From: Fomitopsis serialis
Taxonomy: Eukaryota > Basidiomycota > Agaricomycetes > Polyporales > Fomitopsidaceae
Length of the DNA: 64,000 nt
Direction of reading: 5' to 3'
NCBI RefSeq assembly: GCF_022376445.1
Contig: NW_025955002.1
Span: 1-64,000 of the forward strand
Shown here: positions 21,901 to 34,560 of the stretch, one piece after another
How the letters are laid out: each line of letters opens with the position of its first letter
Numbering within the stretch: position 1 is the first letter of the stretch
Notes under the pieces: model-generated
What the model was told of the DNA's origin: nothing
What the model saw: only the letters and a program-made list of their open reading frames with translations
The model's database searches: none
Program-made: the position numbers and the translations under genes

Positions 21901-24900
21901 AGAGGGAAGCTCAGTTAGACACGGGGAAGCAGGAATGACGGCAGAGTCGGTGCGCACGATGCGGAACGCCTGAGGAAGAGTGAATGCGTGGGACGATCGT
22001 GGCAGCTTCTCATGTGGACAGAATGGGTGGAGCGGATGATTCGACGGAATGCACAGCCTACCGGGGGACTGCTCAGGCTGGGTCGGTCCCGGGATGCAGC
22101 ACTAAAAGGAAGCCAGCTGCATGAAGCAAATGCAGAGACGTCGGCGTACCATGCTAACACGCACCCTTGCATCTCCGCTTGTTTCCATTCACGTCTAACT
22201 CCAGACGTCTTTGCAGCATCTGCACAGCGGACGTGACACATGAGTGACACGGACTCACAATTGACACCGGCGGACAAGCATAAACGAAACCTCAGGCTTA
22301 CAAGCATACCGCCGCGTTCTTCGCAGCCAAGACATTGAAGTTGTTCATCAGGATTAGCTATCTGGGCGACCAATTTCACAAGCATGTTTGCTATCTGTTC
22401 TTCGTATTGTGGTGAAGATGCCCTCTTATGTTTTGACTGCATTCGGTAGCGGCGACATTCAAGGGCAAACCACTTACACAACAGACGGCCTCAACAGTCG
22501 GCTTTGGGCCTTGAAGATAAGTCATAAGTGACCTTTGCTTGTGGCTTCGAACAAACGGCTTCAATTACAATTATTACTGCGCTAGGGGTGCTGATTGATA
22601 TCATCCAGCGATGCCTGTCGACGTCAAACATATTCAATAGTAACTCTGAGAAAGGAGTGACAGGTGCGCGCTTACCTGCTGGAGCATCAGGATCCTCAAG
22701 TCCATCGCCAGTACAGCGTGCTTGCCAACAAAAGTGGCCACCAGGAATAACGATCACGGGAACGCGACGCGTCAATGGCAGTGGCGTCGTCGCCACCAGC
22801 AGTCACCCAAGCAAGCACAACGCTTAAAGCGACAGCCCCTTTGCCAGACGAGTTGTGGCCCGAGACAATGCATGGTTGCCGGTTTGTGTCCTGAGAGCGA
22901 CGCATCCGACCAAGTCCGACAGTTAGCAACTGCACACGTCAACGCACTCGACACGACGGTACGATAATCCCGGAGATGTGCCAATGCGTCTGCCGCTCCT
23001 CTCGGGCCCGGAAGGGTCGCACAAGGCAATGGCGAGATTAGGATGATGACACCATACAGGCCCGTCGAATCGTCTCCTGCCCGGAAAGGACAGCAGGTAC
23101 TGGAAGCGCAGACTGCCGTGCTTGCAGAGCGGATCCGTCTGCAGCCCCATTGCAAAAACAACCTCCGTCAAGGCCGCGCGCGGCTTTGGACGACCATCGC
23201 GGCGAGGAACAGGTTTCGCGCCACGATCACGATCGACACGGAAGAGGAACGGTGCATGCATCCATGTCGTTTGTCAGCGAACCCCCCAGGGCAGCGAAGC
23301 CGGGCTTCTGCGAGACACACGAATCCAATCGAAGCCGCAGACGCACCTTGAGCGGCGGTAGTCGAGCAGCGCGGGGTGTGGACGCACCCCGCCGCTCTGT
23401 TCTGCTGGGCAGATAGCACCCCTGGGGATGGCCGACATGCGTGCAAGACAGTGCTAACGCCGCGGAAGTACGCTGGCAGGCGACCCCGAAGACGGGCGGT
23501 GGAGCCGAGCAGTCAGTGAGACGACGTCGGGCCACGAAGAACGAGATTGTACCTGGCCTTGGCCGTCCACACGGCGGAGGAAGCACGATCGTCCCAATGT
23601 CAGCGTACTGTTGTGATGTCCGCCGGTATTTATGTGGCGTGGCTTGCTGTTACTGAACGACCCAGCTCACGTCACTGAACACTTGAGTAATGACGCGTTG
23701 ACGGAAGACATGGGCTAGTCAAGGTCATGGAGATGGCCTATGATGTAGCCTCTGCGCTGCAAGTCAAATCACTGAATGAACAGCTCGCGCCAGGGATCTT
23801 ACCGTCCTACCGTGACAATTGACCGGCAGGTTATGATAGGTACGAAAGGGATGATGCGCAGATCATGCGCCTTTTCTGTCGATAGGGACCATGGAATGGT
23901 CGATGCTCAGTTGTTAAAGTGTCACTGACGATAGAAGAGCTTACTCCTTTTCCATTACGACTCCGAGACGGTTGACGGCGACCGGAGAGTATGAACGCCG
24001 GCACGCCTTCGTTTGGCAGCTCTTGGGCCCGAATTTCCGTCAGATAAATCGATGCGAGTAAGCACCGTCGACATCCGCGCGCGAGAGCCGAGACATGCGG
24101 TCGACAGCCACACATTACTGTGGCATCCTTTCAGAGCCCGTGCGGAGATTCGTGCGTCGTGCGGGTGCCCGTAGAACGGCGTTCAGTGGATGCAAAGGCA
24201 ATCCGTTTGAGTGGCGCAACTCGAATGGTAACCTAAATAGTACAGACTCCGAGGGAAGCGACAACTTGACAGGCAGACGCAGTACGCCTACCGCTGCCGG
24301 GCTCGAGACTTCCCCGTTCGCTAGGGCTGCAATATTGCACGACTTATATTAGTAATGCAATTGCTACTAGCAGACGAAGAGACTTACGAGGCACGCATTT
24401 GGAGCGAACCTGAACGCGCTGGGTTGTCTCAGAGCCGTTCGACAATCGTTGACGTCTCTTGGCCTTATACAACCCAGGACGGACGTCGTGTTCGTTCCTG
24501 TGCAGGTGTAGTATCGTTCGCGTACATGAAGTATACGCTGACGCGCTGAATGCTGGACCACCATCGATCTCGCAGGATCATCCCAGTGACACGTCAACTA
24601 GCGTAACCGCAGTAGATCCTATATGAGGCCTAGAGGCCCGAATACCGGACGAAACGGTCAGATCGGCGGCGCCTTGAGCAAGTATTTAATCTCGGAAATG
24701 GGTTACACAAGGCCGCTGGGAGCGTATAGGCAGGCTTCCCTCTTACTCGTGGCAGGCTTCTCGCTGAGAGAGCGTGCGCGCAGTGGCAATCGCCAGTCAA
24801 GGGCGGCGTCACGCCCAGAGCCTGTAACGGGATTCTGATCAGGGAGCAGGGTCAGGAAATCCACGTAGATTTTACGATTCGTGGGGGATGCCGGCAAGCC

Positions 24901-25549
24901 CCCCCGTGATGGTCGCAGGTCGCAGGATGAATCGAACATACCTCATCCCGTGTCGTCGTGGCAGCGGAGTCGATTTGAGGCGGTCCCCAGTGGGCGTAGT
25001 TTCTGCCTGGGCAAATCTTGGAGGGAGGGAGGAGGAAGCCATCCCAGCGCGAACCGCATGGGCGGAAAGGCGACGAGATGCGCTAGAGCCGTCCAATGGG
25101 CAACGCCGGTCCGCGCCAGCTCCGATTGGCCGAAAGTTAAACTTCGAGGTGGCGCTTACCTAATGTGCTGATGGGCGTCGAGGTCCCCGCCGGATTTGGG
25201 CGTTGCGGAATTCGATATCCAAGGCCCTGTTCTGGAATTGATGCAGGCCCGAATTGGCAGGGCAGGCGAAGCGAAGTCCTGCTCAGGCTGCGAACCGTCC
25301 CCGTTCAAATACCCGCCCACCGCCCCGCCCAATCCTCTGATCCCTCCCCCGTCAACTGCCCGACACGACACCTGCCACGACCACGACCATCCCGCCATCG
25401 CGTCCCCGCTCGCGCCCCGCCATCCACCCCTCGCCATTGCGTGTGCCTCCGCACGCGAGTTCACGTAACCAACACTGCGCACGCGTCGCTTTCCGTCGCG
25501 TCACGTCGGCCTGCAAACGACGCGTCCTTCCTCTAAGCGGCCGCCCATC
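18951..25549. other. Gene-poor 6.6 kb region with one dispersed repeat
   Basis: No frame has recognisable domains, and coding-like frames are short on both strands. The supported content is the repeat at 21587-22172. Short iterations such as GGGACATGAT at about 19548 are too small to call. The region may hold decayed mobile elements or non-coding transcripts, but I see no direct evidence for either. Confidence 0.5.
21587..22172 (+). repeat. Dispersed repeat, copy A
   Basis: About 586 bases that match 33333-33926 in inverted orientation, roughly 80-85% by eye. Shared blocks include TGCATTTGGGGTG near 21591, CTCACCGGTATATA near 21686, GAGCGGGACGGCAGGG near 21723, GACGTCGACTCCGCAATCGA near 21815 and GACTGCTCAGGCTGGG near 22067. 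No protein, TIR or target duplication found. Origin unknown. Confidence 0.75.
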
Positions 25550-28416
25550 ATGCACCGCTCGACCGCGAAGCGAAGCCTCGAGAACAACCACGGCGAGCTG
25601 GACGCGAAACTCGAGCTTCTGCAGCAGCTATGTCTGCAGGATGCCGGGGATGCACAGGCGCCTGACAACCCGCACCTCCGTAGCAGGATCTCGTACGTTG
25701 ACCAGCGATGGCTCCAGGCAGAGTACGGGTGGACCATGGAATCCGCTGCTACATCGACAGTCAGCTTTCTCGACGAGGGTGAGTACAGCTGGGCATAATA
25801 TATTCTGCGTGTGCGAGTGCTGATGCAATTCAACAGAAGAGGACATGGATGCGTGTATGCCGCATCTGTACGATCCTACGCTCTTCTCGGATCCGCGCGT
25901 CACACCGACGCTTCCCACCAAACCCACGACCAAGTCGCACCAGCGCGCATACAGTGAGAAAGACAAAGTGAGTCTTCTTGCAGTCGGCATCGAGCGTCGT
26001 TGCTCCCAGGGTCGTCCTCTTGTTGGCTCGGACTCGGGCACCCTACTTCGCGAATGGCCCGCTCTGGACTTGGAAGTCGTCTAGCATGACCGGCAAGCGG
26101 AATCCGTGATGGCGGGAAATTGGTTGAGACCAACCTTTTTACGCCAGCGGCGGTGTCGCGTTCGGGGTTCCACGTGCTCCGAACATCCCTGCCCCATAAG
26201 GACTAGCGCCCCTGCTTACCACACACGAGCGCTGCAAAGACGAGCCCTCGGCGTCGCCGTGCTCGATGGGAAAACTGTGGGACGTGCTCTCGCGTCGTCG
26301 CGGTCGATGTACACATCGTGGGTCGCAACGCATCGCACGGAGTCGCCACTCACCATACTCAGCCGCCACAGTCTTCTGGTCGAGAGACCCGACGAGTAAG
26401 TTTCTTTGGCTGGGGCGCGAATTGTGTGGATGTGAACGGCAGCAAACTTGTGGGAGACTCTGACACATGCGTTCGTCGTGCTTGAGGTCGAAGTGCCATG
26501 TCCGCATCGAGAACGAGTCTTTCTCGTATGCTGTTCGAGCAATTGCTGATGCCACCTGCTTCTAGCCTTTGCCTGCACTTCCCCGCCCGTCACTCGTCCG
26601 TCGAGGCGTGCCGGATGCTCCGCCGCCTTCGCCCAGCACGCCCCAACCCCTTCAACTTCGGTTACCCAACTCAAACACGCCACCTCGATCACCGCTCAGG
26701 ACCTCCTTCTCCGTGACATCCCTCCGCGCGCAGGCTGCCCCTTCTACACCCAGGAGCACGCCTCCTGCATCTCCTCGCATCTCCTCGCCTCCGCCCACTA
26801 GATCGTCCAAAGCGAACACCTTCCCGCGGGGACCACAACCGAGTGGTGTGGATGCAAGTCAAGGCACTCAGTCCTCATCTTCCTCGGGACGTCCTTCGGC
26901 TGGGCAGCGTCATGCGACATATCCCTCGATAACTTCTACTCTGGAGCTGTTAGAGGAACGAGCTTCACCTGTGGAGAAACGCTTGGGTGTGCTTGTGACT
27001 GATACATCCGAGATGGCGGCGAACAATGCGGCGAGCCGCACTAATAGGCGCATGAGCGGGAGTGTCGGTCGCAGCAATGGGGAGACCATGAAGTCCGTAG
27101 TTGCGGGTGGTAACCCGGCGCCGAAGAGGCCCCAACGCCCGATTCTCCCTGCGCTTACTACCTCAGTGTCTACGCCGCAGCTGCGCACTCCGCCTGCGCT
27201 GAACTCCGCCGTGTCCTCCACGTCTAGCAGCTCTTTTACGTCTGGCACGACGGTGACCCCGTCGCCTGCGCCGACGACGCCCGCCACCTCGATTGTAGGC
27301 GAGTTTTTCCAGGCGTCTGACTCTGTGGGAGCGGCCGGCGATGCGCGCGAGCCGTCGTCGCGTTGGTCGCTGGACTCGGTGGCATCTCGCCCGTCGCCTA
27401 CGTCATTCCGTCCAATGGGGGAGTCCCCGGTGGCCTCGGGCACCCCGCGACCCCCACATCAGGCAGGAAGCGGGACCGACTGATCAGCTTCATCACGCGC
27501 GGCAGATCGGGCTCGCTTGGCAAGGGGACGCCGCCCATACCCAATCCGGCGGGCGCCGCTCAGGATAATAGCGTGCCTCTCCCGCGATCATCAGTTTCGA
27601 GAGAGCCTCCGTTCGTAGTGGTTTCCCCCCGTCCCTCCCTGAGTGCACCCGCAGCCCCGTCCTTGCCCATGACGGCCTCGTCCACCACGTCCACGTCCAC
27701 CTCGACGTCCATGTCGACCTCCAGGACCTCGTCGGCGGCGTCCTCCGCGTCTAGCCTCCAGACGCCCGTGTCGGTCGACCTGCATCGCCACGCGCCGTCG
27801 CCCAAGCTCCTGGACCCGTTCTCGCCAGACTCACGCTCGTTCGTGCCGGAGGCCTACGCCGCGCCAAATCCAAGGCAGGGCGCCCTCTTGCCGCCGTTCG
27901 AGTACCAGGACGTGCGCGAGCCGCACCATCGCCCGCCTACGCCACCCACCTCTCCGCCGCCGCAACCTACGCTGCCGCTTCCGTCGCCCGGGACGCCCAC
28001 TGCGTCGTTCCTGGTATCCCCGCAGCTACGTTCGCAGTCCTTCTTGTCGTCGCTTCCGTTCAAGATCGGCCCGAAGCGGCGAGACAAGAAGCTTGTCATC
28101 ACGGGCGTGCCACTAGAAGACACGGAGGATGGGCGGGAGACGGACTGGAAGGCGACCGACAAGCGGAGACGGTACGAGAACGTTGTAAGGTGGTGCGAGG
28201 GTTTTGGTGAGGTTCGAAAAATCGAGCGCAAGCCCGATGGCACCTTGCATGTGTTCTGGCGAGACTGGGAGTCTGCGGACATGGTGCGTCGCTCCCTCGC
28301 TCTGTAGCCTAAACTGGACTGACGCGTCGGACGCATCGTAGGTATGCCGCGTGCACGCCCAGGTGTACATCAAGGACGTCGGCCGCGTCAGCCTCGCCTG
28401 GCAGTACATCAGCTAA
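25550..28416 (+). CDS. Ser/Pro-rich protein with C-terminal RRM-like domain, about 717 aa, one frame break
   Basis: Model join(25550..25778, 25837..25967, 26566..28283, 28342..28416). Introns 1 and 3 are 58 bases; intron 2 is 598 bases, exceptional here, but gives a natural SEKDK/PLPALPRPS junction. The N-terminus (ELDAKLELLQQLC...YVDQRWLQAEYGWTMES) is compact; the middle is Ser/Thr/Pro-rich. The last about 100 residues (KKLVITGVPLEDTE...YENVVRWCEGFGEVRKIE...TLHVFWRDWESADMV) have the strand-helix pattern of an RNA-recognition motif. At the CCCCC run 27451-27455 the frame shifts by one; a sixth C would restore it. I infer a base lost in sequencing. No known family name; RNA binding is inference from the fold pattern. 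Confidence 0.72.
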
Positions 28417-29641
28417 CGTGCTCGCCGCACGGCCGACTCCAGCAACCCTGCTTCCTTCATTGACGACTTCATCATTGGGGCTCTGTGCTGCGCCGCCCTC
28501 ACCGGGTCGCCCACTCTCATTTCCCATCGGCCAAAGCGCAAATGCTGGCGCCCACGCTCATTTTCCATCATGATCCCCAGATGCGCTTGTCACGGTTCCC
28601 ACTCCACTGTACAACACACGGATCGCATATCACACTCATTGCTATTTCCATTGCCTCTTTGGTGCTCGCACGCTCCCATTCGCCCGTCGTCGTCATATTT
28701 GAAACGTCCGTCGCAGCAGTGCGTCAGCTGCCCGCGCACGCGTTTCCACCCAGCCTATCTCCCGCACTGTTGTTGGATTCTCTCGTGTCTAAGTTACCTC
28801 GCATCTCGGATTCTCCGTCTTCGCTGCGCTGTCTGATCTCTCTGCATGCTTCACCTTGTTTTCTAGACATATACTATAGCCCGCCGTGAGGGGCGGGTGC
28901 GTCTCCGCGCGGGGGCGGTATGAACCAAGAGGGTAAATTTTGAACTCTGGTCGTGCAGTAGTACAAAGTATCATAGAACATTGTAACAGTAGTTTGTTTA
29001 ATACATGCTAGAAACTGTCGCAGTTGCTTGAGGTGGCGGAACGGCTACGCCTATACTGCCGCTCTCTAGGACGTGGACGAACGGCCATTGCGTGCCCGTA
29101 CAGAATTCATTTGGGGTCCGGCCGGCACGGGGCTTTCCAAGACCTGCCAGTGCCAGTGCGTAACCTCTCGCCTCGTGCTTGCAGTTACGAGAAGCCGAGA
29201 CAGAGTTCACGTAACGTACTTACCTCAAACATCATTTAGCATCAGCGTCCGAGATGGCCGTCTGCGAGGGACGAGGCTGGACTTGGACACCTGCAGGACT
29301 GATGTGCCCGTCCATCTCATGCTGTTCGAATTCAATTTCGCGCCAGGCGCAGAAGGAGGCGCCCTCGTTATAACTGGTTCTACATATGTGAAATCCTCTC
29401 AACAGAGGCATCCCGAGCGAACCATTCAGAGTATTAGTGAATGGCTTGCCTCGAGTCAGCTCGAAGGAGGTGAGATTAAGCGATAGGGTCCCTATTCAAA
29501 GGCTCTACAATACCAGAATCCATGAGACAGAACCCGGGAAAGAGGATTTATGGCGGAGTAAGCCTGTCAGAGCGAGCGCCGACTTCTGACATAGCTGCAA
29601 GGATGAGCTGACCCAATGGGTAGCGCCAGACCTCTCCTCGC
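28417..29641. other. Convergent intergenic region, no gene seen
   Basis: The 3' side of the RRM-like gene and of the ERG26-like gene. A 134-codon frame at 28485-28889 has random, pyrimidine-driven composition and is most likely 3' UTR. Confidence 0.5.
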
Positions 29642-30906
29642 TCAGAGCTTCTTCTCTCGACTTCTCTGCGACTCCAACCACCACTGCACCCGGCGCGAAC
29701 GAGCAGAAGACCATCACATTAACGTCGGCGACATACGCAAAGAAGCACGGAATCGACGAACCTCGACCGACTTGTGTATTCCCTCCTCCATACTGTATTG
29801 AGGCTCGTAGTCCAGCGCTTGTCTCGCCTTCGAAATATCACACCACCGAGTTGCCGTCACCATTGCGACCCTAAAGCGCGTCAGCACCGGCTGCGTGCCC
29901 GTGAGCCACGCCCAGAGCTCTATGAGCATCGCGAGCACCATCGCCACGCTCCGCGGGATGACGGTGATCTTCGTAGGGACGTGGCCCGCCTCTTTCCACA
30001 GCGCCCTGGGGAAGTCCCAGAACGGCACCGGTGCGCCGTTCGAGATGAAGAATGCCTGTCCGGTGACGTCATCGTGCTTCGGGTGCGAGGGAGAAAGACG
30101 GTCTGCGGCGAGAAGGTGCGCGTACGCCGCGTTCGGGATGTAGGTGAAGTCGAACTTGTTCTGGTTGTTGCCGATCTGCGTGCCCGTGCGGCCCGCCTGG
30201 AGGGCCCCCATAAATCCAGGAAGAGCGTTGCGGTCGCCCGGTCTGCGAGTGAATGCGCGAAGTCTGAGAAGGGTGGAAAAAGCTTATAGGCGATTGGACG
30301 CGTACCCGAACAGGCCTGCAACTCGTAGTGAGCACGTCTTCAGCCCCGAATCTCCCTCCTCGTTCGCGGCCAATACCAGGCGTTCCGCCACCGCTTTGCT
30401 GTCATTGTAGTCGTCGAAGGGGACCTCCGGATATGGCACGCTTTCGTCTACGCCTGCTTGATCGCGGCCGTCGAACACGACGCTTGCGCTGCTCGTGTAC
30501 ACGAGCTTTTGCACCCATTCCGCCCTGGCCGCCTCTATCACGCGTCGCGTACCTTCGACGTTGACCCGAAACATCGCATCCTTCGGTGCGCCTTGAATCA
30601 ATGAAGCGGTGTGTATGATACACGTAGGATTGCTCTGCAAATGGTTCAGCAAAGCGATCAGAGACCGTACAGAAGCGGGCACAAATGTAAGGCTAGAAAA
30701 GAGATGCCACTCACATCCTTCACTGCTCGCGCGAGGTCCTCCCTGTTCGTGATATCTCCCAAGAACACTCTGACGCGTGGATCAGGATCTGCTGACGGCG
30801 CAATGTCGAAGACAGCCACAGCGGTCTCACCGCGTTCCAAGAGCAGCCGAACGACGTGGCTGCCTAAGAGGCCATTACCACCAGTGATCAAGTAAGATTC
30901 TGGCAT
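29642..30906 (-). CDS. ERG26: ERG26-like sterol C-3 dehydrogenase (3-beta-HSD family), 347 aa
   Basis: CDS complement(29642..29683, 29762..30242, 30306..30634, 30715..30906), introns 78, 63 and 80 bases; 1044 bases close exactly. The N-terminal Rossmann motif TGGNGLLGSH binds NAD(P). IIHTAS and VNVEGTRRVIEA follow, then the catalytic YNDSK (Y-x3-K) and the family block GPGDR...IGNNQNKFDFTYI. The C-terminus includes a hydrophobic MVLAMLIELWAWL segment and ends REKKL, consistent with ER membrane attachment. Erg26 removes the C-4 carboxyl group and oxidises the 3-hydroxyl during sterol C-4 demethylation, together with Erg25 and Erg27. Length matches yeast Erg26. Another member of the 3-beta-HSD family is possible, hence the symbol is tentative. 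Confidence 0.88.
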
Positions 30907-33900
30907 GGTACACGGAGTTCCCAAGTGTAGTTGACGGTCGAGTGACGAGTACAGTGACAGGGGGTCGAGATGCTGCGTTGTCTTTCTGGCTCAGGTGGCT
31001 TTGGCTCTGCCCAGGCAGTGTTGCAGACAGAGTTCGAATGGAGTAAGTAGTTGGTGGCGAGTGCAGTTGGCGAGCTGGCTGGCCTTGCACAGCTTTTGAG
31101 GAGAGCGATGGATGGTACCTTATAATTAGACGCAGTGCGCCACCGCGCGAGTCCGACTCGGGTCTGCCGGTCCCCGACGGCACGTGGTCGCGTACCACTG
31201 GCAACTGACCTCACGAGGTTTCTTCTACCATACCTACAGTGATCCTCCGTTCAAGTCTTTCAATTCTGCCTTGGTTTACACCAGCTATCGTGGTCATGAT
31301 AGGTGTGTCAAATCTCCAGAAATCGAACTTGCACTCTCTAATGAGCCTCTAATACTTAGTACACATATCAATGGAGACTCACGGAGTCAATGCACGAGCG
31401 CTGCCAGTGGCACACGCACGCGCATCGTGACACCGTGCTGGCAGCTGTACTCCGAAGTCGGTGTTGAAATCGCAAGGACAATAAAGGTAATTCGTCTAGC
31501 CTGGTACAGTATGATGCGATGTCCAGCATTTGGTTTTTGAGATATGCAACCAGCAGGCTAGGAACCAGCGGAGGTGACATCTAATACTAGTGGCATAGGT
31601 CGCTCGATTTTCCGCTTGCAAGAGAACTTTCGGTTGGGCGATCAGAATTCTTCGTGCACTGAATCAGTACAAAAGATTACTGCATCTAATATGATACTGC
31701 GCACGAGGCCAGGAAAGCACGACTGTCGGCACAGTCGCTCGTGTCGTCCAGTACCTGTATGTTATCTTCTCTATGTCTGTAATTACAAAGTCTTATCCTT
31801 GATGGTTTTAATCAAGGGTCCCTCCGCCTTGGTCGGCCTATGCCCGCCACGAAACCTGCAAATCGACAACGCGAACGTCAGCGGCCCGGGCGGCACGATA
31901 TTTCTCCAACACTTTCGATGTTTACTCGCGGTTCGTTCATCTTGTGTCGATGCATTAATCAGAAACTCTGTCGTTGGGACCCTCATAGGTTTCCCAACAC
32001 TCGCCCTCTGAGGAATGACTCAATGGTCACTCGGGTCCACTATCCGCCCTCACATCGACCCCTGTCCATCCGCTCGCAACTCTTTCAATAATCACCCCGT
32101 GGCTCACCGGGAGCTCTGAGTTTGACGGGGCCAAGGACCCTGTGCCCCGAAGAAGGGCGACGAGAATGTATGTCCTAGCTACCTACCGCTCAGCCTCCGC
32201 CACACGAGGCTCTCCCTTCTCGAGTTCGTGTGTCTCGCCGAAGCTCTAACATCGGCATCCCACACCCTTCGATGCATGCACTCTTCCTCTTCCATACCGA
32301 TCGTGATCGTGGCGCATGCTCGCCCCTATGCATAGACCCGCGGATGGTCACCCGCAAGCGGTGGTCGGCCCAGATGAAAGTTTAGGCAGTGAGGTACAAA
32401 GGGACCTGTCATGCAAACACTGAAGTCTGTGCTTCCCGCGCGTCTCCTCCTCCTCTGCTTGTCACAGGATGCAGGTCTGATACGCAGTTGGCGAGACACA
32501 CATGGTGTTTTCTGATTATCGTGAGTACTGTAACTCTCCAGGACCCCATGAGGGGCGGTGGTAGACAGCTGCTGCACATTTGCGAGCTATCATGACATAG
32601 CAAATGCGCCGACATACATCTCCACTGACTTGCTAGCTGTCGAGAGCCTCGCTGACACAAAGCGGCACCCCGAAATATGTCTCGGAGCAGACATTTGTAT
32701 AGCTAATGGGACAGTGCCTCAATTATCATTGATCTAGATGACTGCTGGCCATGCATGGCCTGATGAATGTGCAGGTATCATTCAGTCGAACCGCCCGGTA
32801 CCCTCTATCATTCGTTCAGCCTCCTATCGGCATGCACTGTCTGCTGATAGACTATAGTTCACCGATCTTGATGCCACTACAGGTAAGCGCATGCCTCCGG
32901 TCTCTTGTTTACCTGTTTACTGACACTGCACCAGACATCCGGGAGGCATCGCTGGAGGATAACACCCAATATCAACCTGTGCGCAGCGCAACGAAGTGTG
33001 CGGAGTCGAGCTATTCCAGCAACGGACACTTACAGCTTGCCTCAAATCCGACAGTGTTGGAGCCCTCTCGTAAGAAGTGATGAATTCGCAAGTATTACCG
33101 CCGTCGAGTGTGGCGAACACACCAAAGGATAATCATAACATGTAATGTGCGTGGTTGGCTTTAATGGACAGAAGCAGCCTGGCACCACTGATTAAGGTAA
33201 CATCTTGATGTTAGGGGGATGCTGCTATACTTACCATACGCCTCGTCAGTGGCTGTCGATTCCGATCCCGTTCGGTTCGCGCGTGGTCCCGCGGTCAATT
33301 CATGCTCGGAACAACCACAAGTCGGCGCAAGGATGCAAAGCGAATGTCAACATGGCTTGCGACGCCTCTGCACTTCAAGTTGCTCCATGCAGCTGGCTTC
33401 TGTCGAGTGTTGCATCCCCGGGACCGTCCCAGCCTGAGCAGTCCGCCGGAAGGCTGTGCATTCCCTCAGCGAACCACCTGCTGCACTCACCTCGTCTAGA
33501 CGAGAAGACACCGTGATCGTCCCACGTGTACGCTCTTCCCCAGGCGTCCCGCCTCGCGAGCACGAACTCTGCCGTCACATTGCTTCCCCGCATCTAACTG
33601 AGCCTCCCTCTGCGCCCTCTGCGATCTACCGGGCCTCACCGTGTAAATACGCACTGATCGATCGCCAAGAGCTTCTCTCGATTGCGGAGTCGACGTCCAT
33701 TCAGCAATGTCGTCTGCACTCGGGGTCGCACCCACGCAGTGAAGATACACGCTGGACTTCAACTGGACTGCGACGTTGCTTCGGCCCTGCCGTCCCGCTC
33801 TACCTCCGGCATTATATACCGGTGAGGGAGCCGTGCCAAGAGCGGGTGCATCCTGCTCTCTACCACTTACGACCACTGTACGAGAGGCTGTGTTTTCTAC

Positions 33901-34560
33901 GGCGAAAACACCCCAAATGCACGGCGACTTTGATCATTCGCTCGAGCTTCGTCGCTCAGATCAACCTCGTAAGTATTCTTTCTATGACGTTTGATGCCTT
34001 TGTAGGCTAATACGGTCCATACGAACGTCCGACTGCCTCGAGGCCGTCGTCTGGATGGATCGACAACAGTTGCACCAGTGGCAACGGTCTCCGGCGTCTG
34101 CCATCTTCACCTTCTGCCTTCTAGTGTCCCGTCGCGCTAAGCGCGAGAGGCTGTGTGCTTCCTAGACAACTTGCACTCTGGGTCATCGCTCACGACATCG
34201 TCAACCTCTGTGCAAAGTTCGCAAGCCTGTACCACGGAACCATTTAAGGGTAAACTATGGCTGTCGGCATCCTAGGTGACCGGTGCTTTTGTCCGCTGCA
34301 TTTCCGGAGGACCCTGCTATTCCGCCAGCGGAGCTACGGGTCAATCTGCGTCTCCGATGGGACACTCTGGGAGGATTTGCCTATATTGCTATTAGGCCCA
34401 CACCAATTGCAAAGTCGGCAACGCGCGCATGAAGGCCCCACCGGCGGCGGCGGTCGGGCGGTCGTCGTGCATTCAACATCAGGATATCGTACACCTTGCG
34501 TACACCACACGGTTATGTCTGCCGAATTTTCAAATTGCATTATCCATCTCGAGCAGTTCA
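30907..34560. other. 3.65 kb intergenic region with dispersed repeat copy B
   Basis: It holds the ERG26-like promoter side and the inverted repeat copy at 33333-33926. Other frames are short and show no domain. Nothing else can be supported. Confidence 0.5.
33333..33926 (-). repeat. Dispersed repeat, copy B (inverted)
   Basis: Inverted copy of 21587-22172, with blocks in the same order when read on the minus strand. Length differences of a few to about 12 bases between copies show independent decay. It lies in the gap between the ERG26-like and GST genes. Confidence 0.75.

Noticed and set aside
21587..22172. Dispersed repeat as a solo LTR (TGCA at both ends)
   Set aside because: The flanks of neither copy show a target duplication, and the ends are not sharply defined.
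28485..28889. 134-codon frame after the RRM-like gene
   Set aside because: Composition reflects a pyrimidine-rich 3' region; no start context, domain or splice support.
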